This document shows positions 14,404-22,693 of a stretch of DNA of 64,000 nt, piece after piece. The stretch's first letter is position 1. Each line of letters starts with the position of its first letter. The position numbers and the translations under genes were made by a program. Source of the DNA: an uncultured Victivallaceae bacterium (GTDB lineage: Bacteria; Verrucomicrobiota; Lentisphaeria; Victivallales; Victivallaceae); assembly GCA_944392655.1 (NCBI GenBank), contig CALXXL010000010.1, positions 1 to 64,000 of the forward strand, written 5' to 3'. The notes under the pieces were generated by a model. The model did not search any database. It saw nothing but the letters and a program-made list of their open reading frames with translations, and was not told the DNA's origin.

Positions 14404-16313
14404 TTTGCATCCCTCATTTGCCTGTCAATATAATTCCAGATGTCAGGAAAATCAACTTGGAATACTATATCTTTTCGCAGCCATGCAGCTACGGCGTTGG
14501 CGTATGCCTCTCCATTTCCAAACGATCTTTCATACTCCTTTCTGCTGTGTCCTGCCCCATATCTTGCTTTTGTGATAGAGCCGACAGTGTCTTTGTACAT
14601 GGCCAGAATATACCGTTTTTCAGTATCAAGGTTATAATACTGCTCACCAAACAATCGTATGGAAAGTTCCTGAAAATAGTCGCCTGTATTCCATTCAGGA
14701 TGTTCTCCGTTCAGTGAGATGACGCCATCAAAAGCCTTGAGTTTGCTTTTATATTTTGTTCTGGCACGTTCTTTGAGACCGTTCCAATCGTTTTCACATG
14801 CTTTATTAAATTCTTCTGCCGCAATGTCGACGTCTCCCCAAGTGGATTTCCCCGGTTTAATCCGGCGGAATCTGGAATGACGATCCTGCCAATGTCCAAA
14901 TTCATGTTGTGCAGTTGAAACGGCGTGCCCGTTATTCATATCGACTTTTATATATTCCTTCTTTGAATCTGTTTCCCAGAAATAGCCGCCTCTTCCATTT
15001 GTGGAAACAATTTTCGGCGGTTTGCCGAGTTTGGCCATTGCGGGGGTGTAGGCATCGGCAAACGCTCCGGCTACTTCTTTTGAACCGCCGTCTTTGATGA
15101 TCTGCTGATACCAGGCGTCGCGCCGTTTATCGTAAGCGGCTTCCCACTGCGCCTGCCGTTTGGCACGGTGTTCCTCCGGAGTTTCCTTTTTCGCGGGCTG
15201 AACGGGCTGATTTGCCGGAGCCGCCGGTTGAGCCGGTCCATTCAGCGGCAGGTTTGGCTGAACCATTGCGGAAGTACCGTTTGCAGGCTTAGCCGTGGCT
15301 TGTGATAGCTTTTTCGGTGTTGCCGGGGTAGTTGACGCAGGTTGCTGTTTTTGCGCAGCGGAGGGGCTTTTCTTAGCTTTTTCGGGTTTCAGGCTTTTGC
15401 GGTACTTTTTCCACGCCTCCGGATTGTCCTTTTCCTCCCTGCCGGGAGAGTTGACGCCCTCTTTCGGGCGGCCGTCGGCAGAGAAATCCTCCTGGCGCGC
15501 GAATTCCCCGACTGCTACAAACGAGTGCGTGCAGTTCGGGTGGCACAACCCGGCGGCAGTCGCCTGCTCAACGGTCGGCAATCCCTCAGTCGCGCCGGAA
15601 ATCGACAGCAACCGATTCTCCCACACCGCACAGGCCGGACACGGGTTGCCGGAAACCGTCACCCGCACCACATCGTTGCCGTTGGCGGCGCAGGCGTCAA
15701 AATAGCTCTGCCGTCCGGCGTTGAGCAACACGGTACGGGAGAGCATCTTGCAGTATGATTCGTTGTCCCATACATGCCCGCCGGCATCGACAAACTGGAA
15801 CTTTTCCGGACGTGTAAGGATTTTCCCGAGCAGCATCTCTTTGGTCTGCTCCGCCGTCATGCCGTTGACTCCGGCCAGCCGGAATACATCGGCGGAGGCC
15901 TGCCGGATGAACGCCACGTCGGACTTGATCATATTCTGAGTCATTCCCGCGATGTGATTGAACGCATCCTTCTGTAAAAGTTCTATTTTGCTTTTGTCGA
16001 TTTTTCCCAGCACTGAATTACCGAGGTCATGGAGTGCGTCGAAGTAGTATCCTTCCGCCACATAAGGGATCGCCCGCTTCATCTCCGCAACGAATGATTC
16101 CTCAAGTTTCCCGTAGTTGCGTTCAAGCTCATTGATAAGCTCCACCAGGTACTTGCCTTCGGACGGATTACCTTTCGACAAAACAAATTTGCGCAGCTGA
16201 TTATTCAGCCACTCGCGCGCCTGACGATAGATTGCCGCCATATTTGCGGTAGTGGCGGTGATTTCCTTATTGGCTTTTTTGTGCTGATCTAAAGTTTTTA
16301 CTACGGGATTCAT
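14400..16313 (-). CDS. MuF-type minor capsid protein with C-terminal zincin (HEFGH) effector domain
   Basis: 637 residues. Residues 1-270 match phage minor capsid 2/MuF proteins, including NPCPACAVWENRLLSISG (C225, C228) and GLCHPNCTHSF (258-263). A Pro/Gln/Ala-rich linker spans about 312-378. The C-terminal domain (about 380-637) contains STAQHEFGHWQD with the zinc-protease motif HExxH at 470-474; E602 in NGEAYANAVAAW is a possible third ligand. Capsid-borne MuF proteins with exchangeable toxin tails are known in temperate phages, and this looks like a metallopeptidase version, which could be delivered with the DNA. No SD is evident at the ATG, which lies just after a terminator. Confidence 0.85.
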   Translation of the reverse strand: MNPVVKTLDQHKKANKEITATTANMAAIYRQAREWLNNQLRKFVLSKGNPSEGKYLVELINELERNYGKLEESFVAEMKRAIPYVAEGYYFDALHDLGNSVLGKIDKSKIELLQKDAFNHIAGMTQNMIKSDVAFIRQASADVFRLAGVNGMTAEQTKEMLLGKILTRPEKFQFVDAGGHVWDNESYCKMLSRTVLLNAGRQSYFDACAANGNDVVRVTVSGNPCPACAVWENRLLSISGATEGLPTVEQATAAGLCHPNCTHSFVAVGEFARQEDFSADGRPKEGVNSPGREEKDNPEAWKKYRKSLKPEKAKKSPSAAQKQQPASTTPATPKKLSQATAKPANGTSAMVQPNLPLNGPAQPAAPANQPVQPAKKETPEEHRAKRQAQWEAAYDKRRDAWYQQIIKDGGSKEVAGAFADAYTPAMAKLGKPPKIVSTNGRGGYFWETDSKKEYIKVDMNNGHAVSTAQHEFGHWQDRHSRFRRIKPGKSTWGDVDIAAEEFNKACENDWNGLKERARTKYKSKLKAFDGVISLNGEHPEWNTGDYFQELSIRLFGEQYYNLDTEKRYILAMYKDTVGSITKARYGAGHSRKEYERSFGNGEAYANAVAAWLRKDIVFQVDFPDIWNYIDRQMRDAK

Positions 16314-16320
16314 AATTGTT

Positions 16321-16345
16321 AAAAAAGCCGGACTCCATGTCCGGC
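16321..16345 (-). terminator. Rho-independent terminator just before the MuF gene
   Basis: GCCGGAC-ATGGA-GTCCGGC plus six U on the minus strand. The stem is perfect. The MuF ATG lies 7 bases after the U-run, so MuF must be expressed by read-through or antitermination, or the site reduces expression relative to the capsid genes. Confidence 0.8.
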
Positions 16346-16353
16346 CACTCTTG

Positions 16354-16731
16354 TTAACCTCTGCTTATTCTTACTGCTCCGGGGCGTCCCCGAAGATGTT
16401 CCAGGAAACGCTCCGCACGGGTTGAAATTGCCGGATTGCTCCGGCTGCGATAGGTGCGCGAACCGATACCGTCGACACTCTCGCTCTGCAACAGCGCCGA
16501 AACAGGATTAATCCCATCTCCCTGACTGGTCAACAGAAACACCGCCTGCTCGCATACCGCTCCGACGGCAAAAATATCGGCATAGTCCAGCTCCGTTCCG
16601 CCGAGTTCAAGGCTGATGTCCTGCTCCGCCATATTGAGAGCGGCTTTGCGGGAATCTTCCGGTGCGCCCATCCACTCGTCACGCAGCAGATGCAGCTGGA
16701 AATATTCGTCAGCTTTTTCGAGACTTAACAT
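16354..16731 (-). CDS. Putative head-completion/connector adaptor protein
   Basis: 125 residues from ATG 16731 (MLSLEKADEYFQLHLLRDEW), with GGAG ten bases before it; the longer frame overlaps the upstream gene out of frame. Helical, with ALNMAEQDISLELGGTELDYADIFAVGAVCEQAVFLL, as in the small alpha-helical adaptors (gp6/gp15-like) found downstream of capsid protein. It lies between MCP and MuF, and its stop is just before the terminator. Confidence 0.65.
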   Translation of the reverse strand: MLSLEKADEYFQLHLLRDEWMGAPEDSRKAALNMAEQDISLELGGTELDYADIFAVGAVCEQAVFLLTSQGDGINPVSALLQSESVDGIGSRTYRSRSNPAISTRAERFLEHLRGRPGAVRISRG

Positions 16732-16900
16732 TTCTGCGCTTCTCCGTTGTCTTCCTGCCGCCGTCCCGCTCCGCCACGATCTTCCGCACCTCCCCGTCGG
16801 ACAACCGCGCGTCGAAGCGCAACGCAGTGGCTGTTCCATTCCGGACAAACTGCACAACGCCGCGCCCGGCTATGCGCTGAATTGAGATGATTTTCACCAT
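16709..16900 (-). CDS. Small basic phage protein, 63 residues
   Basis: MVKIISIQRIAGRGVVQFVR, with AGGAG nine bases before the ATG at 16900. Strand-rich, then a basic C-terminus (GGRKTTEKRRNVKSRKS). The last 23 bases overlap the next gene. Position right after major capsid protein is common for a small head protein or joining factor; no family recognised. Confidence 0.6.
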   Translation of the reverse strand: MVKIISIQRIAGRGVVQFVRNGTATALRFDARLSDGEVRKIVAERDGGRKTTEKRRNVKSRKS

Positions 16901-16916
16901 TTTGCAATTCTCCTGT

Positions 16917-16961
16917 CTGATTCAGGCGGCTTTGACGTCATCTCCGCCGCCTGTGAATCAG
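16917..16961 (-). other. Long stem-loop between MCP and the next gene
   Basis: Arms CTGATTCaCAGGCGGC-type (16946-16961) and GCCGCCTGAATCAG (16917-16930), nearly perfect over 14 bp, with a 15-base loop. It is not followed by a U-run. It sits immediately 3' of the MCP stop, where it could protect MCP mRNA from 3' decay or act as a processing site. Confidence 0.5.
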
Positions 16962-16964
16962 GAG

Positions 16965-18173
16965 TTACTCGGTTACCGCCTTGGTGGGGATCGGGTTGTC
17001 TTCGGTGTTGGCGACAGTTACCGCGCCAAGATTAGCCTTAATCCCGGCGAGCGCGGTGGCGGACGGCATCACTCCTTTGATCCGGCAGAGCCGCTGTTTG
17101 GCGTTTTTGAACTCAAAGGTAAGTTCGCCGAGGGCCATGCGCTTTACACCGTCAAAACCTTTTGGCGTAGCGTCTTCGTCGCTGATGGCGCGTCCTTTGA
17201 GATTTGAGAGGCCGAAACCGGCGGGATCGATCACCCAGACGTCGGTATCCGGCACATCCGGGTCGGCCATGATGGTCATGCCGCGGCCGTTTACCTCATT
17301 GACGATAACCGCCACATACGCGCCGCGCTGGTTGTCGGACCGGAGGATCTGAAGCCGGTCTTTAAACTCGCAGGAGAGGACGCGGGCCTGTCCCGGCGAA
17401 CAGAGAATCTGGGTCGGATTTCCGCCCTCGCCCAGGATTGCCTGCGCGGCGTCGTTGACGATATAACTGTCGAGCCGGGCGCCGGCGGCATCAATCGCCA
17501 GTCCGCCAGCCTGAGTACCGAAAAAGTAGAGTCCGCCAGCTTCGCCGCGGGTAGTTCCGTTGGCCTCGACCCGGCGGCCGAAGAGCACAACCCGGTTCAG
17601 GTCGCGGGTAAGCTCCTGCATGGCGAAGGCGGTCTGCCGGTTAAGCTGATTGTCCACCGCACCATAGACGTCAATGGCCAGTGCCGAACCGGAGAGGATG
17701 ATCTCTTTGCGGAAGATCTGGGTGCAGTTGTATTCAGTTACGGACTGATGATAATTCTCTTCGCCGTCGCCGTTGCTGGTGGCTTCCGCCATCGGCGTTG
17801 AAACGATATTGAGGACATCGCCGCTTTCCGGAGCGGACTTGCTCGAACCGTTGGCGGCGGCCAGTTCAACCGTCACGGTAGTACCGGAAACGGAGGCGAC
17901 GCGGAAAAGCGCGGAATCATCCTTGACGGTCAGCAGAGTACCTACTTTGACTTTGGCGGCGTCGGCGGCGCTGACAGTGCAGGCCATGCCGGAAACGCTG
18001 GTCGCGGTGATGCTTCGGCCGGCAATCTGATCTTCCAGCCACTCGTGCTTCTGCTGGTGTGCCACGGCCACGGTGCCGAAATTACTGATAAAACGCGGTT
18101 CATCCTTAATAACTTCCGAAAGAATGTTTGAAAGATCCCGTTTTTTGTTGTTAAAACTATAAGTGTAAAGCAT
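16965..18173 (-). CDS. Major capsid protein, DUF5309/SU10-like
   Basis: 402 residues, start MLYTYSFNNKKRDLSNILSE with AAGGAGA upstream. The N-terminal arm is followed by an inserted small beta domain at about 55-125 (TATSVSGMACTVSAADAAKV), then the HK97-type core with GEENYHQSVTEYNCTQIFRK and NDAAQAILGEGGNPTQILCS, features of the SU10/DUF5309 capsid family. The C-terminus ends with TVANTEDNPIPTKAVTE. The gene follows scaffold and precedes small head proteins, the usual order. Confidence 0.88.
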   Translation of the reverse strand: MLYTYSFNNKKRDLSNILSEVIKDEPRFISNFGTVAVAHQQKHEWLEDQIAGRSITATSVSGMACTVSAADAAKVKVGTLLTVKDDSALFRVASVSGTTVTVELAAANGSSKSAPESGDVLNIVSTPMAEATSNGDGEENYHQSVTEYNCTQIFRKEIILSGSALAIDVYGAVDNQLNRQTAFAMQELTRDLNRVVLFGRRVEANGTTRGEAGGLYFFGTQAGGLAIDAAGARLDSYIVNDAAQAILGEGGNPTQILCSPGQARVLSCEFKDRLQILRSDNQRGAYVAVIVNEVNGRGMTIMADPDVPDTDVWVIDPAGFGLSNLKGRAISDEDATPKGFDGVKRMALGELTFEFKNAKQRLCRIKGVMPSATALAGIKANLGAVTVANTEDNPIPTKAVTE

Positions 18174-18196
18174 TTTTATCTCCTTTTTGGGTTGGG

Positions 18197-18781
18197 TTAT
18201 TTAATTTCAGGTGCATTGTTGAGTTGTTCAATTATCGAGCCGATCCGGTCGCCGGGTTCCGGTTTCGGCTCCGGCTGACCTTTGGGCGGATCGGCGGGAC
18301 CGGCTCCCGGCTTAATGTCGGCGGCAAAATATTTCGGCTGTTCCTTTTTGAGCTTTTCGACAAACTCGCTTGTTTTCGCCTCATCCGAGAGGTCAACGCC
18401 GTTCTTTTCGGCGAGGTAGTCGAGATAGTCCGCATCCTCGCACTTGTGTTTCGCGGCCAATTCGCTGATGCGGTTGCGGCGGATCAACGCGGCGAGTTCT
18501 TTTTTCGCGTTATCGCGCTCAGTTTCGGCGGTCCGACGGGCCTCTTCGGAGGTCTTGAGCTTCGCTTCGGCGGCTTCCGCGCGCTTCTTGTAGCGTTCGG
18601 CTTCGGTCAACTTCTCCTGTTCGGCGGCGTCGAGCTTCTCCTGCGCCTCCTTGAGCTTCGCTTCGGCATTGTCGGCTCTGGTGGAAAGAGCGTCCGGATC
18701 GAACCGTTCAAGTTCGGCCTTTTCCAGTGCGTTGAGCTCCTCGCCCCTGGCGGCCTTTTTGATGATTTCACTGATTGTCAT
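18197..18781 (-). CDS. Capsid scaffolding protein
   Basis: 194 residues from ATG 18781 (MTISEIIKKAARGEELNALE), SD AAGGAG. Nearly all coiled coil at 35-105 (Glu/Ala/Lys heptads), then an acidic-hydrophobic helix and a proline-rich C-terminal tail (PADPPKGQPEPKPEPGD). This is the typical composition of phage scaffolds that assemble the procapsid and leave. Its start overlaps the portal C-terminus by 14 bases. A longer frame reaching 19036 is out-of-frame shadow of portal. Confidence 0.85.
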   Translation of the reverse strand: MTISEIIKKAARGEELNALEKAELERFDPDALSTRADNAEAKLKEAQEKLDAAEQEKLTEAERYKKRAEAAEAKLKTSEEARRTAETERDNAKKELAALIRRNRISELAAKHKCEDADYLDYLAEKNGVDLSDEAKTSEFVEKLKKEQPKYFAADIKPGAGPADPPKGQPEPKPEPGDRIGSIIEQLNNAPEIK

Positions 18782-20231
18782 TCTGAATATCTCCTTCGTT
18801 GTTGTCATCTGGATTACCATTGTCAATATTAAAGCCGAACTCCGGCACTGGAGCGGGTTGCAGATCTTCGATTTCCGCAAGCAAAGCAGTTTTGCGATCG
18901 TCCGGAATACTGCCGATAGCATCGAGCAGTTCAACTGCCACACCGAGCGCGGCCTTACGGAACTCGATCCCGGCGTCGGGGATGTTCGAGAGCTGCAAAA
19001 GTCCGGCGATATTTTTCTCGAGATCGCGGACGGCAAATTTGCGATTGTAGGTCACCTCCGGCACTGGTACGGCAGAATCCCATAATTTCATGATCTCCCA
19101 AGCCCGCAGTTCCGCCTGTTCGAGCAGGTCGGCACGATTGGCGAGAAACTGGGTCACATTCTGGAAGTCCCACGCTTTACTTTCCGCCGTCTGCGCCTCT
19201 CTGCTCTGGCTCTGAATCGCCAGACCGACAACATCATACAATTCCTGTTTAAGCCGGGTGTTTTCGGCGCGGATGGTGGAGGTTTCAACGCCGGACGGCG
19301 AGATGTAACGGCTGATTCCCTTTTCCTCCACACTTTCAATCAATGCGGCGGAACGGGCGACTACCGCGGCAAAACTGCCGGATTCCTCCTCATTTTTACG
19401 GGGCTGGATTTTCTCAGCGCCACGGGCGAAACTCTCGGAGACGACCAGCATCCCGAACATCTGCTTGACCACGTTCATCTGCGCCTCGGATTCGTTGTTC
19501 AATATCGCGTCGGAAATCCGGACAACATCCTCAAACCAGTGGTTCGCCTCAATGCCGTAGCCGTCCGGCTCGATGAGTTCCACCAGCGGGATTACTCCGG
19601 TGGGGTTGTCGCCCTCAGTGATTGCTCCGGTCAGCGGATCAAACAGCCGCCACTTTTCACGAGTCCAGAGCCGGATGCGCGACACGGTACGCCGGCCTAT
19701 GTCCGGATCCTGGTCATAAGTGTGTTTCTCTTCCACTTTAGCCCAGATGAGCCGGCGGTCGGGTCCATACGCCCAGTCCAGCACGGACAATGGAGACAAC
19801 GCCACACAATAGGGGCGCAGCCGCTCCCGTTCGGCGCGCTCGCGGTCAACCGGCCCGTCGAACGTTGGTGATCCGACAAACAGCCATGCGCGTCCGTAGA
19901 TATTGAGCAGGGTGGAAACCTGCCGCATCACCTCGTTGACGCGCAAGCCGGAGCGGCTCCAATCCTCTACCAAATCCGGATCTGCGCCGGAGCGGACGGG
20001 ATCAACCGCCAAAGCATACTGAGTGATACGCTGAGCGATATTGCGCGGATAGTTGAAGTAGTAGGCGCGGCGGAGGCGCTCCTCAAATTCAAGCGGGATT
20101 TCGGAGACGTGGCGAATCAATGCCCGGTGGATGTAATCGGTTCCGCCGGAATAGGCGTCACGGGCGCGTTTCCAGGCAAATTCGTGATCGCTGTATTCAG
20201 GGTGGCGGGTATTAAAGGTAAAAACAGTCAC
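18768..20231 (-). CDS. Portal protein
   Basis: 487 residues. The N-terminus (MTVFTFNTRHPEYSDHEFAW), the central helix and wing strands (RIRLWTREKWRLFDPLTGAI), and the long C-terminal helix region with QSQSREAQTAESKAWDFQNV fit the SPP1/gp6-type portal superfamily. The C-terminus is acidic and Asn-rich (FNIDNGNPDDNNEGD). It forms the dodecameric DNA gate at one capsid vertex. It overlaps the TerS-like gene at its start by 4 bases and the scaffold at its end by 14. Confidence 0.88.
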   Translation of the reverse strand: MTVFTFNTRHPEYSDHEFAWKRARDAYSGGTDYIHRALIRHVSEIPLEFEERLRRAYYFNYPRNIAQRITQYALAVDPVRSGADPDLVEDWSRSGLRVNEVMRQVSTLLNIYGRAWLFVGSPTFDGPVDRERAERERLRPYCVALSPLSVLDWAYGPDRRLIWAKVEEKHTYDQDPDIGRRTVSRIRLWTREKWRLFDPLTGAITEGDNPTGVIPLVELIEPDGYGIEANHWFEDVVRISDAILNNESEAQMNVVKQMFGMLVVSESFARGAEKIQPRKNEEESGSFAAVVARSAALIESVEEKGISRYISPSGVETSTIRAENTRLKQELYDVVGLAIQSQSREAQTAESKAWDFQNVTQFLANRADLLEQAELRAWEIMKLWDSAVPVPEVTYNRKFAVRDLEKNIAGLLQLSNIPDAGIEFRKAALGVAVELLDAIGSIPDDRKTALLAEIEDLQPAPVPEFGFNIDNGNPDDNNEGDIQNDNQ

Positions 20232-20686
20232 AATCCTTTTTCCTCCTCAATAAGTTTTATGGGTACACTGCCGCCCTCAATGCCGAGTTCGTGACGGTCG
20301 CGCCAGCGTTCGGGGCGGCGGTTTTTAAGCCAGAATATGGCGGCGGTGGTATCGGGCGGCACTTCGCGGGTGACGACGGTGCGGAACTGCCGCTGATTAT
20401 CATTGCTGTCGGCGTAAGAGTTGGTTTTTACCTCCTCATAGGAGTAGCCGGTAGCCCGGCGGAAGAGGGCGGCTTCGACGGCGTCGTCGGCATCGACCTT
20501 GCCCCGTTTTAAGGCTTCCATCAATTCCGGATAGAGGTTTTTGTATACGTTGAAACTGGATACGGCAACTCCGAGTTTGCGGCATATCTCCTCTTCGGTC
20601 GCCCCCATGCGGCAAAGATGCTCAATCCGCGCGAGGTGCGGCTTTACAAACGCCTCATATTTAGATTTTCTTCCGATTCCCGGCAT
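20228..20686 (-). CDS. Terminase small subunit-like protein
   Basis: 152 residues. Residues 30-55 form an HTH (GATEEEICRKLGVAVSSFNV). The C-terminal half contains the pattern PPDTTAAIFWLKNRRPERWR, typical of phage small terminases of this type. Stop and portal start overlap (ATGA). The SD (GGAG) is in the 3' arm of a terminator-like hairpin directly before the ATG. TerL is about 7 kb further on, so packaging subunits are separated here. Confidence 0.78.
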   Translation of the reverse strand: MPGIGRKSKYEAFVKPHLARIEHLCRMGATEEEICRKLGVAVSSFNVYKNLYPELMEALKRGKVDADDAVEAALFRRATGYSYEEVKTNSYADSNDNQRQFRTVVTREVPPDTTAAIFWLKNRRPERWRDRHELGIEGGSVPIKLIEEEKGL

Positions 20687-20718
20687 AAAAAAAGCTCCGA
20701 TGTTTTACACACCGGAGC
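20687..20718 (-). terminator. Terminator hairpin carrying the SD of the TerS-like gene
   Basis: GCTCCGGTG-TGTAAAA-CATCGGAGC, a 9-bp stem with one G-U pair on the minus strand, followed by seven U and immediately the AUG. It would end the RloB-gene transcript while exposing the capsid operon to read-through control. A TTGACA begins just before it. Confidence 0.75.
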
Positions 20719-20751
20719 CGGATTGTCAACAGAAAAAAAATACTGGCAAAA

Positions 20752-21318
20752 TTATGATCGAAAGAAAGATTCTATAATTTCAAAAACATTTCCCACAGAT
20801 TTCGGCGTTGAATAAAGCTTTTTTGCTCTTCGGGTTGCCTTAAGCACCCGCTCCTTGGTCACAAAACCGTCAGGAATATGCTTCTTCTTTCCACTCAACA
20901 GATTGCTATATTGTTCTTGGGCGGCGTTGTCACCTTCAACATGCAGCTTAAGCCAATCTTCAAACCGCCGCTCACTAATTGCTAAATGATACTTTCCTTC
21001 CTTGTTTTCTTGCATCCATTTTCTGATGTTTTCAATTTTTTCTTCCTTCCAATCGTCACGATCTATGACGATCCACGCCTCATCGTTTTCACTAAATGGA
21101 GCGTCTTTTAAGTAATCTTTCATGCGAGTCAATACTGCTAGGGGAGAACTTCCGTCTCCAGGATTTTCAACGATGTGGAAACGTGTGGTTTTGCTCATGC
21201 TAGTCAATCTAGTGAAATATTCCGGTTCGGTAGATTCCCCCTCGGCGGAAATTACGATAACCCGCTGGGATTGGCAAGTGGACCGTTTATTAAGTTCATC
21301 CCATCTGCTCATATTCAA
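20752..21318 (-). CDS. RloB/AbiLii-like Toprim defence protein
   Basis: 188 residues. The start is TTG 21318 (GAGG seven bases upstream, overlapping the ATPase stop) or ATG 21312. Residues 20-35 hold IVISAEGESTEPEYF and 81-90 AWIVIDRDDW: the Glu and DxD elements of a Toprim-like nuclease as in RloB. The rest is helical. RloB proteins pair with AAA ATPases in abortive-infection systems such as AbiL, and here the two genes are fused by a short overlap. The likely role is nuclease effector against competing phages. AT-rich compared with phage genes around it. Confidence 0.83.
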   Translation of the reverse strand: MNMSRWDELNKRSTCQSQRVIVISAEGESTEPEYFTRLTSMSKTTRFHIVENPGDGSSPLAVLTRMKDYLKDAPFSENDEAWIVIDRDDWKEEKIENIRKWMQENKEGKYHLAISERRFEDWLKLHVEGDNAAQEQYSNLLSGKKKHIPDGFVTKERVLKATRRAKKLYSTPKSVGNVFEIIESFFRS

Positions 21319-22634
21319 TCTCTTTCCTCGGGCTCTAGGAGAGAACCGAACCTGGTAAACAATGGAAGGCCACCCAACACCCCGTGCAAATACAATTTGC
21401 GAATATCTTTATCGTAACGGACATCATTGCACGACGGAGAACACAAAACTGAAACGCCACATTCATTACGTTCTACGATCCACATTTCATCACGCCGGAA
21501 TAAACTTTGATCCATCAACATGAGATCATGAGTGGAGAATATCAATTGAGAGCGCGATGCTTTGGAACAATGCGATAAATAGATTCCAAGCAGATGATAA
21601 GATAACAAATAATGCCAACTGCGATCTAATTCATCTATGATATATACTTTACGGGAATCACCGTGTTCCAGATCAATAAAAGCCGGAAGGATATCTATTA
21701 GGCGAAGTGATCCATCAGACTCTTGCGTTAGGTCAAATTTTACCAAATTACCATTGCTGTCCTCATGATAGGAAACCATCTTTTTAACAGTAAGTTTATC
21801 ATCTTGCTTACTGATCAGAAAACGTAATCCATTAAAATTAAGCTCCATGGATTGCCCATTATTCAACTTCTCTTTTATTTCAGATTCCGACTCTAGGAAT
21901 GGAGGCAACGAAGCAAAAGAAATTTCCTCCATATCCAGCTTGCAAATTCCGGTATCAAGTTGTTTAAGCAATGTAGCAAGATGTTCTGTGTCAGTCGGCT
22001 TGGAAGAAAACATGTATCCAAAACCACTAAACAAAGTATCAGGACCTATCAATATCAACTGATTACGGAACCAATTGTATGGATCTCTCAGTTGCGGCAC
22101 ACGCAGCCCGGCAACTCCGAGGAAAAACTGATTTTTTCCGATGATACGTGCAAATGCTTTGGCATCTCCGTCTTTTTCAATGGAATCCAAATGAACGTTA
22201 TCATTGCGATAATATAATTGGGTCTCTCCGCTAATTTTAACCACGCTCAACGATTCTTCGAGCACTGCATTTTTGGACAAAATGACATGAAAGGTATAAA
22301 TCTTATTATCGGCAGCCAAAAATGTAAGAGTAACTTCAAGCGGGTTTGCGGAAGTTTTCTGGGACAATGCAAATCCTTCAAATGGAAACTCTTTCTCTTC
22401 ATCACGAAGAGGACTGACTACCATTCGCTTTAAGAACGTCAACAACTTAAACAAATTCGTTTTCCCAGAGGCATTTCCTCCATACAGTACAGCAACTGGA
22501 GAGACGTTGAGCACAGGAGATTTCCGAATTTGCGGCACACGTTTTTTTAATTGTCGTTCGCTTGTGGCAACAAGAGAAAAATCTGTCTCTTCTTTGAAAG
22601 ACATCCAATTTTTAAACTTTAAATCGATAATCAT
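21315..22634 (-). CDS. RloA/AbiLi-like AAA ATPase (AAA_15/21 type)
   Basis: 439 residues. Walker A YGGNASGKTN at 51-60, ABC-like signature region SDGSLRLIDILPAFIDLEHG, Walker B KVYIIDELDRS and a switch histidine in LIFSTHDLMLMD near the C-terminus, as in OLD/RloA-type SMC-like ATPases. With the RloB gene it forms a two-gene defence unit, probably sensing infection and activating the nuclease. It has its own promoter (22664-22692) and SD (AAGGATAT), and terminators on both sides, hence a moron rather than part of the capsid operon. Confidence 0.85.
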   Translation of the reverse strand: MIIDLKFKNWMSFKEETDFSLVATSERQLKKRVPQIRKSPVLNVSPVAVLYGGNASGKTNLFKLLTFLKRMVVSPLRDEEKEFPFEGFALSQKTSANPLEVTLTFLAADNKIYTFHVILSKNAVLEESLSVVKISGETQLYYRNDNVHLDSIEKDGDAKAFARIIGKNQFFLGVAGLRVPQLRDPYNWFRNQLILIGPDTLFSGFGYMFSSKPTDTEHLATLLKQLDTGICKLDMEEISFASLPPFLESESEIKEKLNNGQSMELNFNGLRFLISKQDDKLTVKKMVSYHEDSNGNLVKFDLTQESDGSLRLIDILPAFIDLEHGDSRKVYIIDELDRSWHYLLSYHLLGIYLSHCSKASRSQLIFSTHDLMLMDQSLFRRDEMWIVERNECGVSVLCSPSCNDVRYDKDIRKLYLHGVLGGLPLFTRFGSLLEPEERD

Positions 22635-22663
22635 AATAAATATATCCTTTCTTAATTGTTATT

Positions 22664-22692
22664 ATAATAACATACAAAGACTAAAAAATCAA
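22664..22692 (-). promoter_or_regulatory. Promoter of the RloA/RloB pair
   Basis: TTGATT (22687-22692) and TATTAT (22664-22669) on the minus strand, spacing 17, about 30 bases before the ATPase start. The -10 lies within a run TATTATAAT. This would give the defence genes constitutive expression in the lysogen. Confidence 0.6.
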
Positions 22693-22693
22693 C

